In this document: piece after piece, positions 41,376 to 49,076 of the stretch
How the letters are laid out: the number at the start of each line of letters is the position of its first letter
Numbering within the stretch: position 1 is the first letter of the stretch
NCBI GenBank assembly: GCA_015709215.1
Contig: JACCQN010000026.1
Location: forward strand, 1 to 49,076
Direction: 5' to 3'
Source of the DNA: Bacteroidales bacterium
GTDB lineage: Bacteria; Bacteroidota; Bacteroidia; Bacteroidales; F082
DNA length: 49,076 nucleotides
The notes under the pieces: model-generated
What the model saw: only the letters and a program-made list of their open reading frames with translations
Databases searched by the model: none
What the model was told of the DNA's origin: nothing
Made by a program: the position numbers and the translations under genes

Positions 41376-42500
41376 TTAGTCCTTCATCTCGGCTGTAATA
41401 GGAATCCGCACATCATTGCGATAGGCAACCACAAAAGCATCATGAATGCCTCTGTTACGCATGGTATTGGCATAAGCCTGTGCATCATTGAAACTCGAAA
41501 AGCTGCCGGTTGAATAACGATGTATTCCTTGGTAATTATTTACTACAATTGGGTATTCAAATGTTATGTTAGGAAAAATCTGGCTGATATGTGTAATCTT
41601 TTCACGTTTAGCCAAAACCTGAACCCTGAACTCGAAAGTTTTGGTCTGTGATACAGGCTCCATTTCAATCAAAGGCAACACAGCAGGCACAACTTTTGCT
41701 TCCTTTTTTATCTCAAAACGATCATAATCAATTACTTCCACTGGTCCTGTTGATTCATTACCAATGTTAGCCGGACGAGCTCTTTTCCTTCCATCTCCGA
41801 AATGATAAGCAATGCCAACATGAGTAAATAACAAGATATCCTGCTTAAAACCATCAGCATAGTAATCCAAATCATCTGACAAAACCGTGTGTATTGAGCC
41901 ATTAAAATCAAGGCTAAGATTATTTGAAATAGCATATTTGAGGCCAAGCGTAACAGGTATGACCATTCCTCCAGAATTAAATTTAAGTCCAGCGATGTTG
42001 AGTCCTTCCTCAAAGATAACATTTTGAGTCTGACTGTCCGTTAAGGTTCCTTTCCAGTCGCCATAATGCAGGCCAAGTGTGGCATATAAATTTAATCTCC
42101 TTGCCTGATAACCCCAAAACAAATTTGAAAGATTTAGATATCCGTGAACTCCAATTTCAAAAATACGACCGCTATATTCGAGATTTGCAACAGCACCATC
42201 TGAAAAATTATCTTTAATAGAGCGCAATCCGGATCTGTGCAAGCTAAAACCAAGCCCAAAGCGTTCGTTGAAATGACGGCGGGCAAACAGCTGTCCGGAA
42301 AAACGCGTTTCACCTGAAAATTTCTGAAAATAGGATCTTTGACTGATATCACCGTAATATTGCCCAAACCCCAGCTGAGCACCAAATTCCCATCCGGGTA
42401 TCGGGTAATTATAAACACTCCTTTGCTGTGCCTTTATCTCAGCACCTCCCCAAGAAGCCAGTATTATAAGAAACAGCAAAGCTCTTTTTTTTATATCCAT
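41376..42500 (-). CDS. Barrel-like outer-membrane protein with a C-terminal SPOR-like domain
   Basis: This 374-residue protein starts MDIKKRALLFLIILASWGGA. I start at ATG 42498-42500 because this gives a good signal peptide and a 7-base gap after the TPR gene; ATGs at 42518 and 42530 would overlap that gene. Residues about 30-225 look like a beta-barrel (GQYYGDISQRSYFQKF, LFARRHFNERFGLGFSLH, VGIAYHFGDG). The C-terminal part (about 285-365) is SPOR-like: FEFRVQVLAKREKITHIS, YRYSTG-like turn and SFSSFNDAQAYANTMRNRG. SPOR domains bind peptidoglycan glycan strands. The combination suggests anchoring between outer membrane and wall, which is inference. Confidence 0.8.
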   Translation of the reverse strand: MDIKKRALLFLIILASWGGAEIKAQQRSVYNYPIPGWEFGAQLGFGQYYGDISQRSYFQKFSGETRFSGQLFARRHFNERFGLGFSLHRSGLRSIKDNFSDGAVANLEYSGRIFEIGVHGYLNLSNLFWGYQARRLNLYATLGLHYGDWKGTLTDSQTQNVIFEEGLNIAGLKFNSGGMVIPVTLGLKYAISNNLSLDFNGSIHTVLSDDLDYYADGFKQDILLFTHVGIAYHFGDGRKRARPANIGNESTGPVEVIDYDRFEIKKEAKVVPAVLPLIEMEPVSQTKTFEFRVQVLAKREKITHISQIFPNITFEYPIVVNNYQGIHRYSTGSFSSFNDAQAYANTMRNRGIHDAFVVAYRNDVRIPITAEMKD

Positions 42501-42507
42501 CGCCTTA

Positions 42508-43764
42508 CTATTTGACATATTGGCGCCCACAATATTCGTTCAGGTATTCGCTGGCGCTACCATAACCCAGATCATAAGATTTTTTCCAGTCAACACAGGC
42601 GTCTTCAATTTCTTCGAGATAATATTTGGCTACACCCCTGTTGAAATAATTCTTTACCCAATTGGAATAATCCATTACCTTAGTAGGCTTTAAATCAATT
42701 GCTTTATCAAAATAAGCCACAGCATCGCGATACAATCCCGATTTGCTTAACGAATTACCAAGATAAGCATACAGCATAAAATCGTCAGCATTTGGATTTT
42801 CGTCCAGAGCCAGATAAAATGCTTCAGTAGCTCCCAGATAATCCCCGATCTGATACCGTAACACCCCCCAGTTATAATGCGAAGTATAAGCCGATGGAGA
42901 TTCATCAAGCGGAACAAAATAAGCGCGTGAATCCTCTACAAAACTGCGATAAGTAGAAAATGGCACTTCATAAAAATATTGATCAAATAAATTTGACCAG
43001 TTATCCGGAGAGGTTTGAATTTTAATCAAATTATCATTATTATAGGTTTTAATGAGCTTAAAACGAACAACTTCCTTCTCACCTGATTTAATTGGATATA
43101 CAGCAAAAACCAAATTTCCGTCGTTTACTATTTTGCCAGATTTAACATCCTGAATCCTGCGAATAATTAAATCCTCATACGAACCAGATTTGCTACTAGG
43201 AAAAGATTCAACAGCTCCGGTTGCATAATTTGCCAGCTTTAGATTTCGACTTGAAACAACAGTTTTCTCATAATTTTTTATGGAACCAACGTAAAAACAT
43301 TCAAGATCAACCAAATACATAGTATTGAAGGGAATCTCCTCAGGAAGCATCTCGAAAAGTTTTTCACTCCTAAAAACATAAACATCCAGCGAATTATAGC
43401 TTTTCCAGCCTTTAGCCAGATATTCAAACTCAAACTCACCATCTTTATACTTCTTGATCAACACATTGTATTGATCATCATCGATCATAATTTTTCTAAG
43501 TTCTAATTTTGTAAAGTTATCCAGACCAAGTGCATCTACTGCCGGTTGCCGGGTAGTATTCGTCCGGCTATCTGTGTAGGGTATTCTGTTTTCGCTATAA
43601 GCCCACTTACCATTATCCTGCAACGACCACCCACGAGCTTGTTTGATCTCAGATTGAACCGGACTAAGAATTGAGAAATTTTGTAATTCATATTCATCAA
43701 CTCCCTGTTGGGCAATAAGTTGATTCGTGATTACAATCAGCAATAAAAGCAATATATTTTTCAT
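42508..43764 (-). CDS. Secreted TPR-repeat protein
   Basis: This 418-residue protein has a signal peptide (MKNILLLLLIVITNQLIAQ). The N-terminal region (about 30-285) has no recognised domain and is rich in Lys, Asp and aromatic residues. The C-terminal part (about 290-395) has TPR repeats (HYNWGVLRYQIGDYLGATEA, DFMLYAYLGNSLSKSGLYRD, NWVKNYFNRGVAKYYLEEIE). TPR domains scaffold protein complexes. It lies directly ahead of the SPOR-like barrel gene, and its promoter is at 43803-43810, so the two are probably partners. The specific function is unknown. Confidence 0.8.
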   Translation of the reverse strand: MKNILLLLLIVITNQLIAQQGVDEYELQNFSILSPVQSEIKQARGWSLQDNGKWAYSENRIPYTDSRTNTTRQPAVDALGLDNFTKLELRKIMIDDDQYNVLIKKYKDGEFEFEYLAKGWKSYNSLDVYVFRSEKLFEMLPEEIPFNTMYLVDLECFYVGSIKNYEKTVVSSRNLKLANYATGAVESFPSSKSGSYEDLIIRRIQDVKSGKIVNDGNLVFAVYPIKSGEKEVVRFKLIKTYNNDNLIKIQTSPDNWSNLFDQYFYEVPFSTYRSFVEDSRAYFVPLDESPSAYTSHYNWGVLRYQIGDYLGATEAFYLALDENPNADDFMLYAYLGNSLSKSGLYRDAVAYFDKAIDLKPTKVMDYSNWVKNYFNRGVAKYYLEEIEDACVDWKKSYDLGYGSASEYLNEYCGRQYVK

Positions 43765-43802
43765 AGCATCCCGGTGGCTGAGTAATTTAGTGTTTTACTA
43801 TT

Positions 43803-43810
43803 CAAAATTA
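43803..43810 (-). promoter_or_regulatory. Likely -7 element ahead of the TPR gene
   Basis: Read on the minus strand TAATTTTG fits TAnnTTTG. The -33 position at 19-base spacing reads ATG instead of TTG (plus 43830-43832), so this is a one-mismatch promoter. It lies between alaS and the TPR gene and lets the latter be transcribed independently. Confidence 0.4.
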
Positions 43811-43932
43811 GTCAAAATAACTTAGAAGCCATAAAAATAAAGAATAATCAAACTTTTGAAACATATTTTCAATACTAATTATTCAAAGACTTATCAACAA
43901 TAATGCTAATCAAATTTTGTTTTAAAGCGTGG

Positions 43933-46557
43933 TTAAAGTCCCAATTGTTTATGAATATGATCCAATGCTGCTTCAATTGCATCCGGATTTTTACCGCCAG
44001 CAGTAGCCATTGTTGGCTGACCACCACCGCCACCCTGGATAAGCTTAGCGGCTTCTCTTACCAAATTTGAGGCATTCCATGATTTTTCCTTGACAAGTTT
44101 TTCAGCTACCATCACGCATAATACCGGCTTTTCATGACAAACACTTCCCAAAATTACAACAAGATTCTCTCCCTTTTGCCGCAAAGCTGAGGCGATTTGT
44201 TTAAGTTGCTCCATATCAGTATTTTCAAGCTTTTCACAGATTACTTTTACATCCTTATAAACCCTGGCTTTACTGAACAGCTGGATAGCTTCTGAATTAG
44301 CTTTTGCCAACAGCAAATCTTCAACTTCCTTTCGATACTTTGCTAGCTGCTGATCAAGCTGTGCAACACCTTTTACAATATCGCCTGTACTTTTCAAAAT
44401 CTCCTTAATCTGTTCTAGCTGATCCTGCTGCTCATTAACATACTGTTCTGCGGCTAAGCCAGTTATTGCTTCAACACGTCTAACCCCGGCTGCTATTGCT
44501 CCCTCCGAAATAATTTTAAATAACCCAATTTGTCCTGTTGCCTGCACATGTGTTCCGCCACAAAGCTCTATTGAATAATCCCTATCAAAACAAATCACGC
44601 GCACTTTTTCACCATATTTTTCACCAAATAAAGCCATTGCTCCCATTTGTTTAGCTTCCTCAATCGGCACATTTTCAAGGGTTTCATTTAGAATATTAGC
44701 TCTTATTTGCTCATTAACGATCAGCTCAACCTTTCTGATTTCAGCTTTAGTCATCTTTCCAAAATGACTAAAGTCAAAGCGTAAACGATCCGGGTCAACA
44801 AGAGATCCTTTTTGCTCAACATGCGTGCCCAGTACTTTGCGCAAAGCAGCATGCATAAGGTGAGTAGCACTATGATTATTGGTAGTCTGCAACCGCTTCT
44901 CAGTGTTAACTTGCGCTGTAAATACTAACTCAGGCTTTTCAGGCAATTGGGCAGACAAATGAATGATAAGGTTATTTTCTTTAATGGTATTTATGATCTC
45001 TATCTGTTCATGATCAGAGCTTAACATACCGACATCACCCACCTGACCACCAGATTCAGCATAAAAAGGTGTTTGATCAAGCACGATTTCGAATTGCTTT
45101 TTCTTCTTCGATTCAACTTCCCGATATTTAATGATTCGCGCTTTGGTTTCAAGATGTGTATAACCCAAAAATAAAGTTGGCTGACTACTTTCATTTACAA
45201 TCACCCAGTCGCCAGCGGCCACAGCTGCTGCATTTCTGGATCGGCTTTTTTGCTCTTCCAATTGCTTTTGAAATCCTTGCATATCCACATCCAATTCCTT
45301 TTCGCGAGCAAGAATTTTTGTCAAATCTACCGGAAATCCATAAGTATCAAACAGTTCAAAAGCAAAAGCACCATCAATTATTTGAATGTTGTTGTGATTT
45401 GATACATAATTTTCAAAACGTCTTATACCCTGAGATAAGGTCCTAAGAAATGCTTGTTCTTCTTCAAAAATCACCTTACTTACTAATTCCTGCTGCTGTT
45501 TGATCTCGGGAAAAGTATCACTCATTTGAGCCACTAATACAGGTAATAACTTATAAACGAAAGGCTCTTCTGTCCCTAGAAATGTAAAACCATAACGTAC
45601 TGCACGCCTCAAAATCCGTCTGATCACATAACCGGCTCCGGTATTACTGGGAAGCTGGCCGTCAGCGATGGTAAAACTTACAGCTCTCAGGTGATCAGCT
45701 ATTACACGCATGGCGATATCCTTTTTATCTTCCTGACCGTAAATGGTGTTCGTTACTTGTGCAATCTCCTGAATTAATGGTTGAAAGACATCAGTATCGT
45801 AATTAGATTTCTTGCCTTGCAGCACCATTGCTAGACGTTCGAAACCCATACCCGTATCAACATGCTGGGCCGGAAGTTTTTTTAAGCTACCATCTGCAAG
45901 CCGATTAAATTCAATAAATACCAGATTCCAAATTTCAATCACTTCGGGATGATCCTGATTTATAAGTAAAGAACCCTCTTTTTCAAGTCGTTCATGATCA
46001 TCTCTAATATCGACATGTATCTCCGAACACGGTCCACAAGGCCCGGAATCACCCATTTCCCAGAAATTATCTTTTTTCGAACCAAGTAAAATTCTGGATT
46101 CATCAGTGTGATTTTTCCAAAAATTAAAGGCTTCATCGTCCATTTTCAATCCATCCTGATCATCACCACCAAAAACAGTTACATAAAGCCTGGATTTGTC
46201 AATTTTGACTACTTCTGTTAAAAACTCCCAGGCAAATTCAATAGCCTCTTTCTTGAAATAATCGCCAAAAGACCAGTTCCCTAGCATTTCAAACATCGTA
46301 TGATGATAAGTATCGTAACCTACTTCTTCGAGGTCGTTATGTTTACCAGAAACCCTCAGACATTTCTGGCTATCAGCCACTCTGCTTGATTTGGCAGGTT
46401 CATTTCCCAGAAAAATATCTTTAAATTGATTCATCCCTGCATTTGTAAACATCAGAGTAGGATCATCTTTTACTACTATTGGGGCTGATGGAACAATCGT
46501 GTGTTGTTTATTGCGAAAATACTCCAGAAAACTCTTCCTTATTTCAGATGATATCAT
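43933..46557 (-). CDS. alaS: Alanine--tRNA ligase
   Basis: AlaRS charges tRNA-Ala with alanine. Length 874 residues, normal. The class II catalytic domain occupies about 1-240 (NAGMNQFKDIFLG, GDSGPCGPCSEIHVDI), the tRNA-binding region about 240-450, and the editing domain about 550-700 with HSATHLMHA (His562, His566) and CGGTHVQATGQIG. The oligomerisation/C-Ala domain (about 730-874) ends with GGGGGQPTMATAGG. It is transcribed divergently from the M23 gene; the shared 130-base region carries overlapping promoter elements. Confidence 0.97.
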   Translation of the reverse strand: MISSEIRKSFLEYFRNKQHTIVPSAPIVVKDDPTLMFTNAGMNQFKDIFLGNEPAKSSRVADSQKCLRVSGKHNDLEEVGYDTYHHTMFEMLGNWSFGDYFKKEAIEFAWEFLTEVVKIDKSRLYVTVFGGDDQDGLKMDDEAFNFWKNHTDESRILLGSKKDNFWEMGDSGPCGPCSEIHVDIRDDHERLEKEGSLLINQDHPEVIEIWNLVFIEFNRLADGSLKKLPAQHVDTGMGFERLAMVLQGKKSNYDTDVFQPLIQEIAQVTNTIYGQEDKKDIAMRVIADHLRAVSFTIADGQLPSNTGAGYVIRRILRRAVRYGFTFLGTEEPFVYKLLPVLVAQMSDTFPEIKQQQELVSKVIFEEEQAFLRTLSQGIRRFENYVSNHNNIQIIDGAFAFELFDTYGFPVDLTKILAREKELDVDMQGFQKQLEEQKSRSRNAAAVAAGDWVIVNESSQPTLFLGYTHLETKARIIKYREVESKKKKQFEIVLDQTPFYAESGGQVGDVGMLSSDHEQIEIINTIKENNLIIHLSAQLPEKPELVFTAQVNTEKRLQTTNNHSATHLMHAALRKVLGTHVEQKGSLVDPDRLRFDFSHFGKMTKAEIRKVELIVNEQIRANILNETLENVPIEEAKQMGAMALFGEKYGEKVRVICFDRDYSIELCGGTHVQATGQIGLFKIISEGAIAAGVRRVEAITGLAAEQYVNEQQDQLEQIKEILKSTGDIVKGVAQLDQQLAKYRKEVEDLLLAKANSEAIQLFSKARVYKDVKVICEKLENTDMEQLKQIASALRQKGENLVVILGSVCHEKPVLCVMVAEKLVKEKSWNASNLVREAAKLIQGGGGGQPTMATAGGKNPDAIEAALDHIHKQLGL

Positions 46558-46607
46558 AATGAGATAGTTATTAACATTTTTTTGCTCAAAAGCAAGTAGG
46601 ATAAAAT

Positions 46608-46671
46608 TTGCAAAGTTAGCCGAAATAATTAATTTTGTTCCTTGAACATACTATAAGAATCATTATTTTTG
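46608..46671 (+). promoter_or_regulatory. Tandem promoters for the M23-MerR operon
   Basis: Two full matches occur in tandem: TTG 46608-46610, 19 bases, TAATTTTG 46630-46637; and TTG 46642-46644, 19 bases, TATTTTTG 46664-46671. Transcripts would start near 46644 and 46678. The second would leave a leader of only about 10 bases to ATG 46688. Confidence 0.6.
46611..46618 (-). promoter_or_regulatory. Possible -7 element of alaS
   Basis: On the minus strand TAACTTTG matches TAnnTTTG and lies about 55 bases before the alaS start. No TTG is found at the normal distance. It overlaps the first of the tandem promoters of the M23 operon, so the two directions may interfere. Confidence 0.4.
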
Positions 46672-46687
46672 TCAGGCAAATAAAAAC

Positions 46688-47659
46688 ATGGCAGATCCAA
46701 AATATATTTTCAATCACAAAACGCTTTCATACGAAAAATATCAGCCTGGATGGCGACAAAAAATGATGCGTTTTTTATCCTATTTGCTTACTACAGCGGC
46801 TTTTGCCCTGGTAATTGTTGTTGCTGCATTTTACTTTTTAGGATCACCAAAAGAACGTATTTTGCAACGTGAACTTTCGTTCATGAACCTTCAATACCAA
46901 ATTTTAAAGGATCGTCTCGAATCAATGGAAACATTGCTGGCGGAAATGCAGGAACGCGACGACAATATTTATCGGATAATTTTTGAAGCAGAGCCCATAC
47001 CAAATTCAGTGCGTAAAGCTGGTTACGGTGGGGTTGATCGATACGACAACCTAAGTGGATACAGAAACTCTGATCTTATTATCAATGTCTCGAACCGATT
47101 GGATCAAGTTGCCAGTCAATTATACGTACAGTCTAAATCTTATGACGAAGTATATGAAATGGTAAAGAACAAGGCAGAAATGCTAAGTGCCATTCCGGCA
47201 ATACAACCTGTTAACAATCTTGATTTAAAGCGGATTTCGTCTTATTATGGAGTAAGAATGGACCCATTTTACAAGGTAAATAAATTCCATCAGGGTGTCG
47301 ATTTTTCAGCACCGGTTGGGACAGATGTATATGCCACCGGAGATGGTAAAGTAATATCTTCCTCAAAATCAAAATGGGGTTATGGCAACACTTTGGTAAT
47401 TGATCATGGTTTTGGTTATCAAACGAAATATAGCCATTTACACGAATTCAAAGTTAAAAAAGGCGAAAAGGTAAAAAGGGGACAACTTATTGGTGCTGTT
47501 GGAAATACAGGCAAATCAACAGCACCGCATTTGCATTATGAAGTACATAAAAACAGAAGACCTGTAAATCCAATTCATTTCTTTTTCAATGATCTTTCGC
47601 CGGAAGAATATGAAATGATATTGGAATTTTCTGTTCAGCCAACACAATCGATGGACTAA
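46688..47659 (+). CDS. Membrane-anchored M23 peptidase (LytM type)
   Basis: This 323-residue protein has a cytoplasmic N-terminus, one transmembrane helix (about 30-51), a coiled coil (about 55-95, LQYQILKDRLESMETLLAEM) and a periplasmic M23 domain. Zinc ligands are His201 and Asp205 (FHQGVDFSAP) and His283 (HLHYEVHKN), with His250 (KYSHLHEF) and His281 supporting catalysis, so the enzyme should be active, in contrast to EnvC/NlpD-type regulators. It cuts peptidoglycan cross-links for growth or division. The gene is 5 bases ahead of the MerR gene and divergent from alaS, an order often seen in Bacteroidota. Confidence 0.93.
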   Translation: MADPKYIFNHKTLSYEKYQPGWRQKMMRFLSYLLTTAAFALVIVVAAFYFLGSPKERILQRELSFMNLQYQILKDRLESMETLLAEMQERDDNIYRIIFEAEPIPNSVRKAGYGGVDRYDNLSGYRNSDLIINVSNRLDQVASQLYVQSKSYDEVYEMVKNKAEMLSAIPAIQPVNNLDLKRISSYYGVRMDPFYKVNKFHQGVDFSAPVGTDVYATGDGKVISSSKSKWGYGNTLVIDHGFGYQTKYSHLHEFKVKKGEKVKRGQLIGAVGNTGKSTAPHLHYEVHKNRRPVNPIHFFFNDLSPEEYEMILEFSVQPTQSMD

Positions 47660-47664
47660 AACTA

Positions 47665-48018
47665 ATGAGCAAAACTACTTCAAGCCAGCGTGTGTACTAT
47701 CCAATTGGGAAAGTTGCGGAGATGTTTCAAGTTTCCACCTCTTTGATTAGATTTTGGGAAAAAGAATTTAATGTTTTACGACCAAGAAAAAACAAAAAAG
47801 GTAATCGCCTGTTCACCGAACGTGATATCAGGTATTTGCATATGATTTATCATTTAGTAAAAACTAAAGGATATACACTTCAAGGAGCAAAAGAAGTGCT
47901 TAAAAATGAATTTGATGAAGTAGAAGAAAAGGTTATCCTGTTAAGTGCTTTTCATAAAATCCGTAAGTTTCTCGGTGATCTTGATGATCAATTAGCTGAA
48001 AAACAAAAACATCAATAA
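47665..48018 (+). CDS. MerR-family transcriptional regulator
   Basis: This 117-residue DNA-binding protein has the MerR winged helix at about 10-80 (YYPIGKVAEMFQVSTSLIRF, KKGNRLFTERDIRYLHMIYH) and a short helical C-terminus (YTLQGAKEVLKNEFDEVEEK). There is no cysteine-containing sensor domain, so the inducer, if any, cannot be predicted. Short forms of this kind are conserved next to M23 peptidase genes in Bacteroidota. It may regulate its own operon; the tandem promoters upstream of the M23 gene have spacing near the 19-20 bases favoured by MerR proteins. The end overlaps that of hldD by 7 bases. Confidence 0.92.
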   Translation: MSKTTSSQRVYYPIGKVAEMFQVSTSLIRFWEKEFNVLRPRKNKKGNRLFTERDIRYLHMIYHLVKTKGYTLQGAKEVLKNEFDEVEEKVILLSAFHKIRKFLGDLDDQLAEKQKHQ

Positions 48019-48977
48019 CGTAATCCTGATTTCAGGTAATTATTTACATATTCATTTACGCCATCTTCCAGGCTGCGAAACGGTTGATCATACCCAGCTT
48101 CCAAAAGCTTTGACATATCTGCTTCGGTAAAATACTGATATTTATCCCTGATATCTTCCGGAGTGTCTATAAAAACAATCTTAGGTTCTAAATCGAGGGC
48201 GTTGAAAGTTGAAACTGCAAGATCATAAAAAGCGCGGGCTTTTCCGGTTCCTAAATTATAAAGCCCATTGGCAGGTTTTTCATTCATCAGGAAATCAATA
48301 ACCGCAGCCACGTCCATCACATAAATAAAATCGCGCAACTGCATGCCATCCTCAAAATCTGGACGGTGAGAACGAAAAAGTTTAACCTCACCTTTGTTTA
48401 TTATTTGATTAAATGCATGAAAAATTACAGAAGCCATTCTTCCCTTGTGGTATTCATTTGGCCCATAAACATTAAAAAATTTCAATCCAGCCCAAAAAGG
48501 AGGGGTTTCGCTCTGGACTAAAACCCATTTATCAAACTCATTTTTAGATTTGCCATAAGGATTTAGAGGCTGCAACTGGTTAACGATTTCATGATTATCA
48601 TGATAACCAAACTCTCCCAAACCATACGTAGCAGCAGAGGAAGCATAAACAAGAGGTAATTCATACTTTGTGCAAGCAGTAAAAATGGCCTTTGAATAGG
48701 AAATATTTAATTCCTCAAAAATTGAATAATTGAATTCAGTAGTATCAGTACGTGCACCAAGATGAATTATGAAGTCAACTTTCGAATGATTCAAATCCAA
48801 CCAGGGGACAAACTCATTACGATTGATCAGTTGGGCATAATCCTTTTGGTTGTAATTCAACAGTTTATCTGCTCTTGAGAAATCATCAACCAGAATCAAA
48901 TCACGTCTGTTCTTTTTATTCAAAAAGCCAGCTACAACACTCCCGATAAAACCTGCTGCGCCCGTTACTACTATCAT
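48012..48977 (-). CDS. hldD: ADP-L-glycero-D-manno-heptose 6-epimerase
   Basis: HldD converts ADP-D-glycero- to ADP-L-glycero-manno-heptose, the donor for the LPS inner core. The 321-residue SDR fold has IVVTGAAGFIGS (NAD(P) loop), YASSAATYG (Ser) and NPYGKSKNEFD (Tyr-x-x-x-Lys pair). FFNVYGPNEYHKGRMASV and YNLGTGKARAFYDLA agree with HldD/RfaD. The length is close to the 310-330 typical of this enzyme. The heptose pathway genes are not clustered here. The 3' end overlaps that of the MerR gene by 7 bases (convergent). Confidence 0.93.
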   Translation of the reverse strand: MIVVTGAAGFIGSVVAGFLNKKNRRDLILVDDFSRADKLLNYNQKDYAQLINRNEFVPWLDLNHSKVDFIIHLGARTDTTEFNYSIFEELNISYSKAIFTACTKYELPLVYASSAATYGLGEFGYHDNHEIVNQLQPLNPYGKSKNEFDKWVLVQSETPPFWAGLKFFNVYGPNEYHKGRMASVIFHAFNQIINKGEVKLFRSHRPDFEDGMQLRDFIYVMDVAAVIDFLMNEKPANGLYNLGTGKARAFYDLAVSTFNALDLEPKIVFIDTPEDIRDKYQYFTEADMSKLLEAGYDQPFRSLEDGVNEYVNNYLKSGLRY

Positions 48978-49021
48978 AAATCTATATTTAGCCTGTAAAA
49001 ATAAAAAATTCTGAAGAAATA

Positions 49022-49057
49022 TAAATCAAAAAACCCCACTACAACAAAGTAGCGGGG
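49022..49057 (-). terminator. Strong rho-independent terminator at the right edge
   Basis: On the minus strand a nine-base stem, CCCCGCTAC with GTAGTGGGG (plus 49049-49057 and 49034-49042, one G-U pair), has a six-base loop and is followed by six T residues (plus 49028-49033). It must end a transcript entering from beyond the right edge, about 45 bases upstream of hldD. Confidence 0.85.
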
Positions 49058-49076
49058 AATTGATAAGGGGCGGCGA

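Noticed and set aside
1-49076. Search for CRISPR arrays, tRNA/rRNA genes, transposases, integrases, toxin-antitoxin or phage genes
   Set aside because: I saw no spaced direct repeats, cloverleaf-type sequences or recombinase or phage proteins in any frame, though short RNAs cannot be excluded by eye.

Overview
The window is about 49 kb of an AT-rich bacterial chromosome from the phylum Bacteroidota, most likely a free-living Bacteroidales-type lineage. The evidence is the lpxC-fabZ fusion, the parA-parB-DUF5683-dapB order, a complete Bat (aerotolerance) operon, a PUR/DUF3276 protein, four large secreted proteins with a type IX secretion (T9SS) sorting domain, a FadL/OmpP1 barrel, and promoters that fit the Bacteroidota consensus (TTG, 19-21 nt, TAnnTTTG) instead of -35/-10 boxes. 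I see no CRISPR array, insertion sequence, integrase, rRNA or tRNA gene. The content is mostly core chromosome with secreted and surface proteins in between.

Layout. 1-3.4 kb (minus): parA, parB, a DUF5683 membrane protein, dapB, and the start of a lipoprotein gene cut by the window edge. 3.4-4.1 kb: a PUR-like DUF3276 gene (minus) with a clear terminator, divergent from a 2-oxoacid dehydrogenase E2 gene. 4.1-9.5 kb (plus): E2, an exonuclease, an FAH-family enzyme, a small four-helix membrane protein and a large secreted HExxH metallopeptidase. 9.6-13.3 kb (minus): a DoxX protein and the lipid A genes lpxD, lpxC-fabZ and lpxA. 13.6-23.3 kb (plus): moxR, a DUF58 gene, a membrane protein, batA, batB, batC, batD, batE and a lipoprotein resembling a transglutaminase without its catalytic residues. 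23.6-28.8 kb (plus): two T9SS cargo proteins with beta-propeller repeats. 28.8-30.1 kb: a gene-poor stretch, a barrel-like protein and a 42-residue lipoprotein (both minus).

30.2-34.3 kb (plus): ung, a FadL-like porin paired with an SGNH lipoprotein, and rdgB. 34.3-39.5 kb: ddl (minus), divergent from a PASTA protein, a T9SS protein and an rluD-family gene in one tight operon. 39.5-43.8 kb (minus): a secreted trypsin-like protease, a barrel-plus-SPOR-like protein and a TPR protein. 43.9-49 kb: alaS (minus), divergent from an M23 peptidase and a MerR regulator, then hldD (minus) and a strong terminator for a gene beyond the right edge.

Common themes are envelope construction (lipid A, heptose for the LPS core, D-Ala-D-Ala, PASTA, M23, SPOR-like and Bat proteins), T9SS export, and chromosome segregation and DNA maintenance. 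The least understood items are the pseudo-transglutaminase at the end of the Bat operon, a seven-bladed propeller inserted inside a fibronectin-type domain, the tiny lipoprotein upstream of an unknown barrel, and the gene-poor stretch near 29 kb, which looks like a decayed or dispersed repeat.
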